Below are positions 10,671 through 23,698 of a stretch of DNA of 64,000 bases, piece after piece. The first letter of the stretch is position 1; each line of letters opens with the position of its first letter. The notes beneath the pieces were generated by a model, which worked only from the letters and a program-made list of their open reading frames with translations, made no database searches and was not told where the DNA came from. Origin of the DNA: Colias croceus (taxonomy: Eukaryota > Arthropoda > Insecta > Lepidoptera > Pieridae); NCBI RefSeq assembly GCF_905220415.1, contig NC_059548.1:3164501-3228500 (forward strand), written 5' to 3'. Both the position numbers and the translations under genes were made by a program.

Positions 10671-12590
10671 ATATCAGCTAGACCATGTTTGTTTGATTTG
10701 CTATAAAAATAGTCGATTGACACATAAAAAAACTATCTTCTGACTATCTATTAAATTTAAAGGCCTTTATAGCGAAGTAAATGATGTAGCACAAAATGAG
10801 TAAGTTGAATCTCTTAACTTAATTATATCGTTTCAGTTACGTTATTCGAATTTTTTTACGACAACCACCACCACCATCACCTGAAATTACTATATTCTAT
10901 TATGATTCTATGCGATGACTAAACGTATAAATTCTACAGAGTTCGTGCTTTGTTTAATTCTAAAGCAATGTCCATACGAGTAGAAACTACACGTATTGAC
11001 GCTTCAGTTCAAAGTTGAATATATACAAAATGCAGAGGCTTTCCCAGTTTTAAAAAATTCAGTTTATCAATCACAATGATTGCTGCTGTCCACGTATTTT
11101 TGAATTCATGAAAAAGGGACGATGAAAGAGTAAAGTAAATGAATGAATAAATACTATATATAGGTCACCGCAATTCAATTACACGGAGAAAAAATAAATG
11201 TGGAATTCTATTTACAGAGTATCATTATTATAGATACGTCATAATATTATAATGTTTGGGATTGAGGTTGAAATGAATAGGTGCCCTAATAAATGCGTTC
11301 GACCGTGATTAAATTATGTTTCGTAGACGGGATATTCAATTTCGGCCAAATAATATAATATTTGATATTATATATATATCTGTTGTATATTTTTCTGTTA
11401 TTAAACATGATTAGGGCATTGAATCTATCTAAATTATGCACTAAATTCTAATCAAGAGCAAGAAATTTTGAATTCACTCAATGCTTCAAAACACAGTATG
11501 CAATTTAAAAAGTTATTTGAAGTAACAAAGAACAAAGTAGCAGTATCGTAAAACGCCAGTTTCTTCAATATAGCGGCGACACAGCAATATAACCACTGTG
11601 TCAGTTATAAAATGGAAGGTGGAAGGCTGAACCAGTGGGAAATGAGCTTTTTACTCAAATCACTTCCAGTTTAGATTCTAGTCCGAGCTCGTTTAATTAA
11701 TGTTTTGTGGTCGCTAGTATTCATTACTCTTTTATTATCGTTTGACCTTCATATTATGTATTTAATATAATATGATATTTTTACTGACGTATTTCAGAAT
11801 ATAACCGTTCCTACCCAGTGCCTCGATTCAAAATTTCTTAATTTTTTTCTGAAAAATTTTGATAAATTATTACTTACACAAAATATGTTTGAAAATATCA
11901 ATAGCTAGGAACTACAAACTTTTTATGTTACAAAAGTACAAAGTTTTATCCAATATACATCTTCATGAAAATTTAGAAAAAAAATGTCTCTCAGTTTACA
12001 ATGGAACAACAGAATACATACATAAATACCATACTCTGAAATTTAATATACTTAGGTAAAAATCCATCACGAAATTCAAAACGTTTCCCCTGGGAGAGGG
12101 TATGAAAGTCAAAATATATATACGCATACAAACATAGTTGTAATCAATTGTAATTGTATACGAACTAACCTCTTAAATTCATTTTTCTTTGTAAAACATA
12201 CAAATCTGGTACAAAAAGATGGAACTGACGTGAAGTTAAAGTCACAGATGAAAAAAAAAAGTTTCCTTAATAAATGATGGATAATAAAATGTATAACATG
12301 TATTCTAATGGTCGAGCAAAACACATATTTTAATGATAACGAAAATACATACTACTTACTGTGTTGAAATTCCTTACGGTAATTCTCAAAGGAGTAAGCG
12401 ATACGCAGCTACCGAAAAGCTATCAGTCACACTGTCTGAGCTCTGAGGATATAAAATTTCATAGAAAAATAGCTTTCTTTATATTAAAGCACATGTCATT
12501 TTAAAGGAGCTGAGAGCATTCTATGTGGATACCTGAAGTGTAGAATATAATAATTTATTATTATGTTATTACTTAATTTATTGTTCACTT
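10671..12590. other. AT-rich DNA, nothing recognised
   Basis: No gene, RNA or mobile-element end could be supported. Open frames are short and compositionally like chance frames. Confidence 0.5.
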
Positions 12591-12705
12591 CTGCCCCCCT
12601 AGCCAAGTGGTTTTCTGTTAGCGTAGCGTTCAATAGAATAGACTACCAATGTATGAGATTGACGTAAGCTGTAGACAAACGTATCTAGCTAGGCTAGGGG
12701 GGCAG
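12591..12705. mobile_element. Small MITE with ctgcccccctagcc ends
   Basis: A 115-bp sequence bounded by ctgcccccctagc and its reverse complement gctaggggggcag. The interior has a faint palindromic character. End sequence and interior (aatagaata, then tgacgtaagc) resemble the longer fold-back element at 56201-56818, suggesting a common family. No clear target-site duplication. Confidence 0.6.
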
Positions 12706-13304
12706 GATTTCAAACCAACAATTTACCGTTGTAATTTGTGAAAAAATATTCCTAAATTTAAAATTGTATACCTAAATGTTATGATATAAAAAATGTATTT
12801 ATTTTATTTTAGCTCTACTATTTAAAAATATATAACGTGCAAAATATATAAACAGAACAAAGCTCCGCGCACGATTGTAAAACGCGGGTAGACTTTTCTA
12901 TTCCGCGGGTTGTTTTTCACAACTTTTCGCATTCCAGTTAGAAAACTGGAGCAACCGGATAGTTTAGAGTAATTTGCATCTCTCTCACCAAATCTGAATT
13001 ACAATGGAGTACGAAAAGCAATTAATACTTTAAGTGGCCGATTTCAGTTTAAAACTGGGTGCTCTTTTGAGATTTCCACTCGATCGCGATTGGAACTTTG
13101 AATGTTATAAGACGGGCCGTGGAGACTTAGTTCCTTTCTTTACTGTTGCTACGTGGATATCCTTACTAATAACATAATGCGATTGCACGTCGTAACGGAG
13201 CGATTAAATGGCAAGATATTTGTGCCTGGACATAATAATATGTAGATAGAGGTCTACAGAGTGTTGTACCTACACTACATTTTACCATCGTGAAATATTC
13301 ACTT

Positions 13305-13341
13305 TTCCTTGACTACGGTGAAACCGCGGGGAAAATCTAGT
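13305..13341 (+). mobile_element. Helitron 3' end scrap
   Basis: Only the terminal stretch gtgaaaccgcggggaaaatc plus ctagt is recognisable, matching the 3' end of the acagCTAGT Helitrons. The rest of an element is not seen upstream. Confidence 0.45.
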
Positions 13342-13743
13342 TTCTATATTATCATATGTATAGGTCAGAGACGTTGGCTAATGACGTAGCAGCAATGCTA
13401 TGTTTCAGAACTGTAGGTATGGAAAGAATTAATCAAAACTTTGACTAGTTGAGACTTTAGGAATACTTTTTCAATCTCAGCCTCTAGGTATATTTTATGT
13501 TAGGTATTTCAATACAGTTTCTATAATTAAAAAAAACTAACTTTTAAGGATTGCATAAATGCATAGATCTTGTTCGTATCGAAAGTAAATTAATTCCATT
13601 CATTTAAAAAGGAACAAAAGTTTGTATTTGTATTGTTTTCGAGACAATGAATAAATATAAAATGAAAAATAATTTATTATAATATGTATATTGTGTAATA
13701 AGACTACGGGCTTTATCTGTAGTCCATAAGTTGATTTGATTAA

Positions 13744-13902
13744 GGGCCGATTTTTCAGTCCTTAGTTAAAATTTATCCGTGCATTTTAAAAAGTCACCTG
13801 TAAACTGTCATAATATACGGACAATTAGAATACATTTTTGAAATGGTAGTTTAATACGTTATTCGATGAATAACTTTTAACCAAGGATTGAAAAATCAGC
13901 CC
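13744..13902. mobile_element. MITE, TAA target site, Harbinger-like
   Basis: A 159-bp element with inverted ends of about 33 bp, starting gggccgatttttcagtcc and ending as the near reverse complement ggattgaaaaatcagccc. It is flanked by TAA at 13741-13743 and 13903-13905. A 3-bp TWA duplication and a GGG/GGC start fit the PIF/Harbinger superfamily. No coding capacity. Confidence 0.7.
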
Positions 13903-13905
13903 TAA

Positions 13906-14757
13906 ATTACTCAAATTGTTGAGTTAAAGTTCTGATGAAAAGGACGAAGTAACGCGACGCAATGAAATTTTTATAATTTTTCATGTATGTATATTGTATA
14001 ATTATGTATCATAAATATATAAATATTTTACGTACTACGCCGTACAAATACGTGATTGTTAACGTTCTTCGAAAGGCCAACGACAAGCGGTCCTTTGTTG
14101 CTGGTCTTTTGTTTTGAAAAGCAATTTCATGAATGACATGTACAAAATGTAACTATTTTTACCGTGTCGTTCGATGGTTCGTGGAAAAAGGACTCAACTT
14201 TAACTACTGTGAAAGTATTTGTTCGGTATATCGTATTAACCGAGTCAATATGATATTTTATTCAAGATTTTCTATTACAGATATCTATAGTAACTTCTCC
14301 TCTATAATCTATTGGGGTACATACAAGGTGATCTCTTTTATATCTATTGATAAGTTTTTATCAATCATAGTGTGGTTTACCCGTCCTAACTTTCTACAAC
14401 TGTCGGCTGTCTACAACTGTCTTTATCAGTGACGCCTTGAGATCGAGTGATGTATAATGGACATTGTTATACAGTAATACAGTATCAGAATCCCAGAGGA
14501 GACTAGAAACAGTATTGGTAATACTAGCTGTATTGTAAGCGCGAGTGTGTAAACTCAGAGACAATTTCTATTCCTTCGATCTCATAGTCCGATGGGATGG
14601 AAATCCTACACAATCGAAACGATATCAGGTGTGGAGCTGATAGTTTCACATATCTATACGTGTAGTAATACTAAATTCATTATCTGATCGTTGCCAAGAA
14701 TTTTCTAGAAAGAAGGTATTTTCGACATAATTTGTAAGTGATCCAAATTCCAATTCA
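13906..14757. other. Intergenic DNA, nothing recognised
   Basis: Contains one 99-codon open frame (14133-14432, +) with no recognisable similarity or domain, which I treat as chance. No element ends seen. Confidence 0.45.
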
Positions 14758-14991
14758 TCTATACTAATACAAATTATAAAGCTAAAGAGTTTGTTTGTTT
14801 GTTTGAACGCGCTAATCTCGCGAACTGCTAGTCCGATTTCAAAAATTATTTCGCTGTTAGATCATAATCATAATCATAATCCTATTATATAGATAGCTTA
14901 TTTATCGAGAAAGGCTATAGGCTATTATATATCATCACGCTACAACCAACAGGAGTGAAGCCTCGGGGGTGAAACCGCGCGGAGCAGCTAG
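14758..14991 (+). mobile_element. Non-autonomous Helitron, acagCTAGT family
   Basis: Starts with the canonical TC (tctatactaatac) and ends with the hairpin ggtgaaaccgcgcggagcag followed by ctagt. The interior has gtttgtttgaacgcgctaat and the tttatcgagaaaggctatag stretch. A small (aatcat)n expansion at about 14862-14885 makes it longer than its relatives. Confidence 0.75.
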
Positions 14992-17682
14992 TTGATAATA
15001 TAATGAGTGAACCAGTTCTTTAGTCACTTAAAGGTGTCATCCATAATATGGATGAAGGCTATAAACCGATTCCATTAACATTAACATTGCAAATTACTAT
15101 AAATCCAGATTGTTATCGGTGTTTCACTTCGCACATTTAGGATATAATGGGCCATTTCCCCGCTTTACCATCCAGTACCTCTTGTAACGAGAACATTTGT
15201 TTACTTTTAAATACCATATTTTATATTTATCATTGCCTAATTATTGATATGAATTTTTAATTACCATACGTAATGGTAGCGGTAATGAAAAATTTTAATG
15301 AATATGAAGGTAAATTTTAATGCCCAATGCCTACGCAATTTTTGTGTAAAGCTCCAGATATCACATATTTAAATTCAATCAGAAATTTATATTTTTTATA
15401 AATAGTCAATTCTGATTTCACCATTCTGTAGTTAATGTTTTAAAATTAATTCGAAGAGCTTTGCACTTGATTAAACTCGACGTTTATCGCAACATCAAAA
15501 CCGATTTTTTATTATTTGTCTAAACAAGCCAAACTTTTACTAATTTAAAAATAATATTTACGTAACATTAAAGCTTTGCACTGACAGCAGCCCAGTAAAA
15601 CCTCAGAGAAGACTAACTGTAGTTTAACTCGAATTTGATAGCCACTTACAAACTAGCGGACTAATAAATGCTGGGAGCGAACTTTTTGCACCGTATATTG
15701 AAAAATTCGACTAAGCAGATAGTATCGTAAAGTTTTTGCGGGTAACTAATACAAGTTGGGAGAAGTTTTTGTGAAAACATTTCATTGGAAAGTTGCCAGA
15801 GGCCGGCGACACGGATGGACGTACCGTTGACGATGGGTCGGTTATCAACGGTTGTATCATCTGCAGTTTTTATCCAAGCGCTTGGTTTGAATCATGCAGG
15901 TTCGCGATGTATCGAAGCGTTATCGCTGCTATATATTTTGTTGTTTACGTCAGAACGACTACAGAAGTAGATATCTATGTCGAAAGCTGAACGAAATATA
16001 TTATGTAATGCATCGCGCCATTCTTGATCAGTGATGATCAGGCGACATGTAATTTGGTAATTTATAGGTACGAAAATTTTTACGACAAATCGATTAATTT
16101 GTATCTACTTTTACGCTAACATGTAATATGTAATATGTTCATAAATCAGTTCTAAGGACGTTCATTAATTCTAAACACAATTTTAAACTTTCTTGGAAAA
16201 TTTAGCCTACGAAATATTTACATACCTACATTTAACGAGGGTGTCGTATTCGCGTATAATATTTCAACCCTATTGTATTCGTTAAAAGTCGGAGTCAAGT
16301 ATTAATGACTTTCGTTTTGGTAAAATTAATTCCCATAAGTGATACAAGGTGAGACTCGTTGTCAAGTTCAAGCGTGTGTTGTTATGCGAAGAGCTATTCT
16401 TTTGTCCCCCTTGTTACACCCCCTTTGTAGAGCCGCCACTTTTATTTATTCATTGCCTTTGAGCAAAATGAGTTTCTTCATTATTTTGTGATTGTTTTCA
16501 TGTACTTATTACGGAGGTTACGTCACGCGTAGTCTAGTATGTACTTATTATATAACATAGATAAAAATAAGCTTTTATTATAACATTTTGTAACAATTAA
16601 TTAATATCACGGATGGAATAAGAAATTTCTCTTTTACAATATTCACAAAAAACTAGGTCAAACCAAACGAAGTTCATTATTATAATAAAATCGTGTTGAT
16701 TTTAATTCTATTTGTTAATTAGAGAGACTTTTAGTACTTAAATGTAAATTATGATTATTTTAATCTCTCTGAGAATTTTATCCTGACATAATACAGTAAA
16801 ATTTATAATAAAAACCCAATACATATAAATACATGCTGCTTTTACTTGAACTATTAAAGGTACACAAAATGATTATATCTTTTATTACGTACCTACTAAA
16901 AGTTTAAAGAAAACATGTGGCTAATAATCTAACCAAAATTTAATTTCCACACCCGACTTGATTATTTAATATTCTATTCATAATTCTCATTTCCCGGTTT
17001 TCATACGACTGACCAATTACAATTCAAATTATCTTTTACGGCCGCTGAGGTAACTACAGGCTACGGGGACGTGCACCGTCTGTTAAAAATTCAATACGGT
17101 TAAACGTACTTGGTCTCGGATATATCACGTGAAAGCAATTTGAACACATCTCCACTGTGCAGTAAATGTTATTTATGATAAGCCGCTAGCACTCACTGGA
17201 TTGCCCACGAGTAACGAAGGATTTTTGGGCGTATAAGTGATACGATCTTAGGTGTTCTACTGGTGTACATAATACGGGATTATCGTCGCTCCTTGTGGTT
17301 AATAAGTTGGTTTGGTTTAATTATTTGAAAATACACCTAAACGTAATGGAATTGGGATGTATAGATGTATTGGCTGCTGCTCACATTTTATGTAGTTTTA
17401 AAAGTGCTTATAATGAATTACTGGCATGATGTCTGTGTAGTTTTTGATCCAGAAAATGATTGCGTAGTAAGGTCAAATTAATTTCATTTTTGCTTTCAGA
17501 TCATTTCTTTGATAAATAACTGAAGACTGCGATAACAAAGTTAAAATCATTTCCTTAAAAGTTATATTCGATTTAAATAAAATTGTCGAAACATTTGAGA
17601 TAACTTTGCCAAAACACGCTGATAATACGTATTACAAAATCAAATACCTTATCAGTTAATAACATCTTTTGCCAATTAGACC
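14992..17682. other. Intergenic DNA, nothing recognised
   Basis: About 2.7 kb with no supported gene. Two overlapping frames of 61 and 65 codons near 15785-15990 show no domain or recognised similarity. No mobile-element ends seen. Confidence 0.45.
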
Positions 17683-17690
17683 GTCTACGA

Positions 17691-20339
17691 CAGGGATGGG
17701 GAAACTTTTTCCTTGGCGTGCCAATATAATACTAACGAAATATATGGCGGGCCAAGTTGTTTCATTTTTGGCTATGTTAATCACCGAAATAAAAATATTG
17801 ATATGTATTTTTGAAACACTAATTATTTATTGTGCAATATAACAAAATAATTATTGGAATAAAAAAGAAATTGGAAATTGTAATTAAATTAAACTTTTAA
17901 GTTAGCTGCGAAGTAGAAGGTTGAGGAGCGCTGGTCTTTGTGGGGACATGTGACATGTGGAACTGTTTTTGTTTTTGCATGATTTCATCATAAACCGGCT
18001 CCATTTGTGATGCTGAACATTTTAGTAGTGAATAAAGGTGGTCATCCGAAAGCCTATTACGAAGACAATTTTTTCTTAATTTCATTATTGAAAAAGTTTG
18101 TTCGCACAAATAGCTTGTACCAAACATAGCCATTATTTTTTGGGCGTGAGCAACTATATTTGGGTATTGTGTCCTAGGTATGGACTTATAAAATTCCAAT
18201 TTGCTGGTGTTAAGAAACAGTTGCTTCAAATGGGTATTGCATTGCATCTCAATTAGTTCAAGTTGGAGGTTGGCGGGTGTTTCATCGATGTTGACATTAA
18301 AAGGCATCGAAAAAATATTTAGTGAAGGCTCAATTGTCATAAAATCTTGAAATCTCTTCTCAAATTCTTCGTGCAGTTTCTTTAGCTGTTGAGCGAACCT
18401 TTTTAATTTGTCGTTTGAGACAGGTGATATACTGCTCAGATTGGGAAAATGGGTAAGTTCATTTTTCTCTATACAACAGCAAAACAATTTAAGCTGCAAT
18501 TTGAAGGCTTTTAAATGTCCCCAAAGCTCATCTAAGAATTGATTCTTGCCCTGAAGCTTTGTATTCAATTTGTTTAAGTGCGACAGCAAATCTGTGAAAA
18601 ATGCGAAATCAGCAAGCCAATTTTCGTCAGACATGATCTTAAAGTCGTCCCATTTGCCTTGCACCGTCAGAAAGTCTTGAATCTCCTTTCTTAAGTTCCA
18701 CACTCTCTCAAATGCAGTGCCATAGCTTAACCATCTCACTTTAGTATGGTAGAGGAGATCAGAAAACTCGCTTTCGGTGGATTTTAGAAATGCTTGGAAT
18801 TGTCGATGCATCAAACCCCGTGAACGTATTGTGTTGATAAGTTTAACAACCACACTCAAAACGGGTTGTATGTCAATAGCTGCTTTACACAACACATCTT
18901 GGTGTATTAAACAGTGCAGAAATAATACATTATTATTAGGGTTTTCTTTGCAAAATATACCCATAAACCCCAAATTGCTACCCACCATATTTGGTGCTCC
19001 ATCCGTGGTTATGTTACATAATTTGTCCATAGGCAAGTGAAACTTTGAAAGACCCTCAAAACAAGAGTCGTAAATATTTTTTCCAGTGGTTTTTCCTTTC
19101 AAGGATTGTAAGCATGCTAATTCTTCGGTTATGTTGAATTCTGAATCAATTCCTCGAATAAAAATCAGCAATTGGGCAGTATCGCTCACGTCTGTGCTCT
19201 CGTCCATGGTTAGAGAGAAGTATTCAAATTCGTTACAGTTCTGTTCCAGCTGTGACGATAATTGTGCAGCGATGGCGTCAATTCGATCAGTTATCGTTCT
19301 CCGTGATAAAGCTAAAGATTGAAACTCTTTACTTTTTTCTGGACAAATAATGTTGCTTACAGCCACCATGCAATCTTTTACAAACTCACCATCCGACAAA
19401 GTTTTATTGCTTTTTGCGATTTTGTAAGCTACAACATAACTTGCCAGTGTTGCAGCTTTCTGAGTATCAGATTGCTTCGTGAACATGTTCTGCTGTCCAC
19501 GTAACTTATCTTTTTGCCTTTCAACAAAGGACTTTCTCTCTGCCTCTGTCATAGACGAATATTTCGCATTTGCATGTTTTTTTTAAGAAGTGTCGAGACA
19601 AATTAAAATCTTTAAAAACTGCAACTGTTTCATTACAAATGAGACAAACTGGTTTGTCTTTAAATTCTGTGAAAAAATATTTCCATGACCATTCTTCTTT
19701 AAAAACTCGACACTCAGAATCAACTTTCCGTTTTTTGGTCGTCATTTTGCTACTGTAACAAAACAACAAAACCAACATCACTACATCGCTCAAACATATT
19801 TTACAATTAAATCATTTTAAGGCACAAAATGTGATGAAATTTATGCTACTTGTATATTATTATATTAACAAACTGTTTTCAGAATTTACATACAAAGAAC
19901 ATGATAACATGTAAGATGTTATCTTGTGGATTTAAAAATGTCACCACTCACCGTCTGTTAGGCGACTGTTGTAGTTTCGTAATTAAGAATATACGGCGTA
20001 CAATCATGCGATCTGAAGTAAGACAAAACTCCGACTGCGGATAAAAAATGTACTCTGGGACTGCGGCGGCCGGCGGTGCGGCGCGGGCGGCGTGGATACG
20101 GGAATCCGAGGGTGGGCGCGCGGGAGGGGTGTCCGACGTTCGGACCGCACATGCACAGCACATGCCACGACCCATTTGACCAAACAATTGATTGTTCTAT
20201 GCAAGCTGGCCATTGCCAATGAGAATGAAATTACTAACAATACGAAATATTCTCTTGATTTTTGTTTGATGGTCGCGGGCCGGATTTCAAGCCTTCGCGG
20301 GCCGGAGATGGCCCGCGGGCCGTAGTTTCCCCATCCCTG
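17691..20339 (-). mobile_element. hAT transposon, Buster type, nearly intact
   Basis: A 2649-bp DNA transposon with identical 16-bp inverted ends (cagggatggggaaact at 17691-17706; its reverse complement at 20324-20339) and a perfect 8-bp target-site duplication gtctacga at 17683-17690 and 20340-20347. The duplication has TA at its centre, matching the nnnTAnnn rule described for the Buster branch of hAT; the transposase type agrees. The transposase gene is on the minus strand. The segment upstream of it (about 20040-20130) is strikingly GC-rich for this window and may hold the element's promoter. The exact duplication and near-intact gene suggest a fairly recent insertion. Only one frameshift stands out in the coding part. 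Confidence 0.95.
17897..19745 (-). pseudogene. hAT (Buster-type) transposase, one frameshift
   Basis: The product would cut and paste the surrounding element. The N-terminal part starts at the ATG 19745-19743 and carries a basic stretch and a BED-type zinc finger (CLIC pair, then the histidine of NLSRHF). The frame then breaks in a run of eight A on the coding strand (plus-strand 19577-19584); one base fewer would join it to the downstream frame, which supplies the second histidine of the finger. That downstream frame is open for 551 codons from 19552. Numbering from its first Met: RNase H-like catalytic Asp117 (LTMDESTD), Asp184 (TTDGAPNM), the HCLIH motif 213-217, RW at 273-274, and the hAT C-terminal dimerisation motif LCEQTFS at 482-488 with presumed catalytic Glu484. 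All expected catalytic residues are present. It resembles the ZBED5/SCAND3/GTF2IRD2 group. The frameshift may be a real mutation or a homopolymer sequencing error. Confidence 0.9.
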
Positions 20340-20347
20340 GTCTACGA

Positions 20348-23300
20348 TTTTAGAATTACCTACGTGTAAAATAAGATTTATTACACATGCTAACACTTAC
20401 ATTCAGACCAATGTTACATACGAGATGACGACAATATAATAATGTAGGGTAAATATCCTTGAAAAGTTTCGTAGTCTATCCTGGAAGCTGCAGGGCAACA
20501 GCTGTTAGCCACGTTTAATCAATCAGTTTGTAATCAAGGGAGAGTTTAGGAGATCATAACGGTCTCAGAAATGCGTTACGCAAATTTCATTTGGAGCCTC
20601 TGTAATTTATTATGGTGAACTATTAATCATGTATGTAGGCTAGGCACATTTGGGAACATTCACTACATTCCTTCATAATTTGTAGGAAGGAAAATGGCTT
20701 CGTATTGGGCTGCAAATGAAGTGACTATATTTCATTCGTCAGGTGTTGCTTTAGTGTAAAGATTGTGGAACCACGAGACCTTAATAATGCATATACAGGA
20801 TATATCTTTACAAAATAATATATTATACTGATCGTACGAGTCAAAAATAAATTTTACGTAAAGTATATTAAAAACTGGATAATATGTTTGAATATAAAAA
20901 TAACCCTCGTATAACTGAATAAGATAGGTGATATAGAAAAAACGGATTTATTTTTAGAATGTTTTCATATTTTCGTCAAACGTAATATAATGTATGAACG
21001 TTAATTTGGCTTGAATTGGTCTCAGAATATTCGTGTTAATAGTCGCATATTAAAAAAAAGCTATGAAATTTTCCGATGTCTATAAACATGAGGCTTAATT
21101 TTTCTTGCAAAGCAATATACGTCAGATATTTATATGTCAATGTAAAGTGTATGTGATATGAAATAGAAAAGAATCGAGGTCAAAAGTGGACAAGACTTTA
21201 AGTAGACTTCGTCAAGCCGAAGACAAGCAGCTATTATTATATAAAAAACTAAACACAAAAGAAAATATACTTAAGCATTGACTGAATAACATTGTAGAGA
21301 CTTCCTCTTTGCCTTAAAGAATTCTTTTCCAAATGTTGTAAATTAGTCTCATTATAAAGTGCAAATTCAAATTTATGTATGGAGGCCATCTTTTGAGTCG
21401 GAATTTAGTGTGCCCTTGTAAAACTTTGGAGAACACTTACTTGAAGGTTGCAAGCCGGCGCTAAGAATGCTGTCATTTTATCTTTCAAGTACTTCATTTA
21501 TTCCAGGTTGTTTTTTTACTAATTTCGTTTCCCTTTGACGCTTGTTTAATTGTAGGCTTGATTAAAGTGTGGATCATTGTGATTTTATTATTATTATGCT
21601 TATAAATAGTAAACAATCAAATTTACAATCTAATCCATTCATCAAATCATTTGAAACGAAAAGAACTTCAAAGAGTTCAACAATATTATTTTTCGAGACG
21701 CCAACAGAATCAATTACGTTATACATTAATATACTTACTTACATATTTTAATATTTATTCCACAGGGCAACAACCCCAAAGTAGGCTGTAGCCTTCGATT
21801 GGCTATCTTCTTTTATCTAGATTAGACTCGCCTGTTGTTGGGATCAAGATTATAGTTCTTTCAATAGAGAATTTAGAAATTTTGTAGTTAAAGCCATGTG
21901 TATGACTTTGTAATAAAACAGGAGATGTATTGTGGATTGGATTAAGCCTGTATTTCCATGAATATCGGCGTAAAGCATAGCATTATTAGGTTTCGCAAGT
22001 AAATGGGTTTCGTCTATTATTTCTCCGGGCTTTGCGGAAAGCGACAACCGCAACAGCACTGCGTTTCGGATGATAATTACGGGGAATGTTTGGAGCTTTT
22101 CTGTAGGTATGTATGTCTATAGCAAAAGTAAAAGTGATACTTTCTTTCTGTAGGATAAATAAGCTGGAAGTGACGTGTTTTCCATCCTTACAAGATAGGT
22201 AATATCTTCCATTTCAATATATTACGAATAATAGGTTGATCAAATCTTTTCTCAGTTCGATAAGGACTTTTTAATTTTTAAAATGCCTGTTTCATAGAAT
22301 GCTTCTAGGCATTTAAAATATAGCTGAGTGATTCTATCCTTCTGTTTTAGATTATACCGATTCAGAGACCGTATACGATACAGGAAAAATATCGTAAAAA
22401 GGTGAGTATGTTCTTTTGAATACATGATGATTGATTGATGATGACATTCAAATTTCTATAAACGGTGGAACAATTTCCATACTTGTATGCTGTCATTTTT
22501 TCGTAATAGAAATACCAAAGTAATATGTTTAAATAAAATATGGGTACTTTCAGTCTTTTGCACAGACGATTCGTGTACAAAATCGACGATACTTCACACT
22601 CCGTAGCCGGAACACCCCTTGAGATATCTGAAGGTGCTGAAACTCGCGCCAAAGGATTTGAAATACATATTACGATTGCAGACACTGTGACTATTTTATT
22701 ACTTTTTATTGATCGTGATTTTGGATATTATTATGAGCATTATTTAACTTCTTAAAGTTTCATAATATATTTGACGAAGTTGTATCTTCAATTACATCTC
22801 ATATATATATTTAATCATCGCCCACACATTGCTTTATTAACATTTAAATAAAAATAAAGTTCCTAGGATTCAATTTACTTTTTTATAACAGTAATTATTA
22901 ATAATTACTTACTTTTTTTGGTACAGAGATCTGTACACAAGAAGTAGAAGTAATAAACATAAACAGTATGTGATTATATAAAGATAAATATTTCACACCT
23001 TCAACACTTCATCTTAAACTTTCAAACAAGTTCGTCACTCGAAGCGTTAAAGTAATTTCATAACCCACTATTCCAGTGCTATATCGAAACTTGCACGCTT
23101 ATTGCTTACTCCATTCAAGCACAGCCAAAAACGTTGAACCGATAAACATGTCACCAGCCTCGTCAGCGGATAGTCAATAAATCGCACGCGCCACGAATAA
23201 CAAGCAGGCCTCTTGACGTCGTCACATAAATTAAATTTATAATCAACCACTCCCGCAAATGAAATCAAATTATACCTGCCACTGGTAACTTTGCCTAAAC

Positions 23301-23695
23301 ATTTACAGTCCCCTCCTAAAAACGTTGAGTTCCATTTCACGGCAAGGATTCTTTGTCACTACATAATAGAAGTTCTACCTCATCCGAAATATTTACACGT
23401 CCTGCTTAATTAAACCGAGCCACTCTCATTATTATGTTCATCTGAAGAAATTAATAATTCATACCCATTGTACTCACCTGACTTGTATTTATTGCGTACC
23501 ATATTTTGCTTTTAATGTTATGACAACCATCTCTTGGTCGTTAAGTTTATCACTGTAATTATTCTCGTTTATAATTTTGATGTTCGGAGTAGCTTTTTGT
23601 GGATTTATGTTCATTCCTGCATGCGCCTAAACATTTGAGAGACATCATGTGTCAGAATGTTTTTTTTTTAATAATCTGCGATAATATTATGATCC
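20348..23695. other. Intergenic DNA with one short repeat fragment
   Basis: No supported gene in about 3.3 kb. A 23-bp stretch at 21812-21834 recurs exactly at 24791-24813, so both places carry pieces of some dispersed repeat. Other open frames are under 110 codons and show no recognised similarity. Confidence 0.45.
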
Positions 23696-23698
23696 TAA

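Noticed and set aside
14133..14432. 99-codon frame as a gene
   Set aside because: No recognised domain, codon content typical of AT-rich chance frames, no flanking gene signals.
15785..15990. Two overlapping frames of 61 and 65 codons as a small gene
   Set aside because: Both frames are open over the same bases, which shows an absence of stops and not coding; no similarity recognised.
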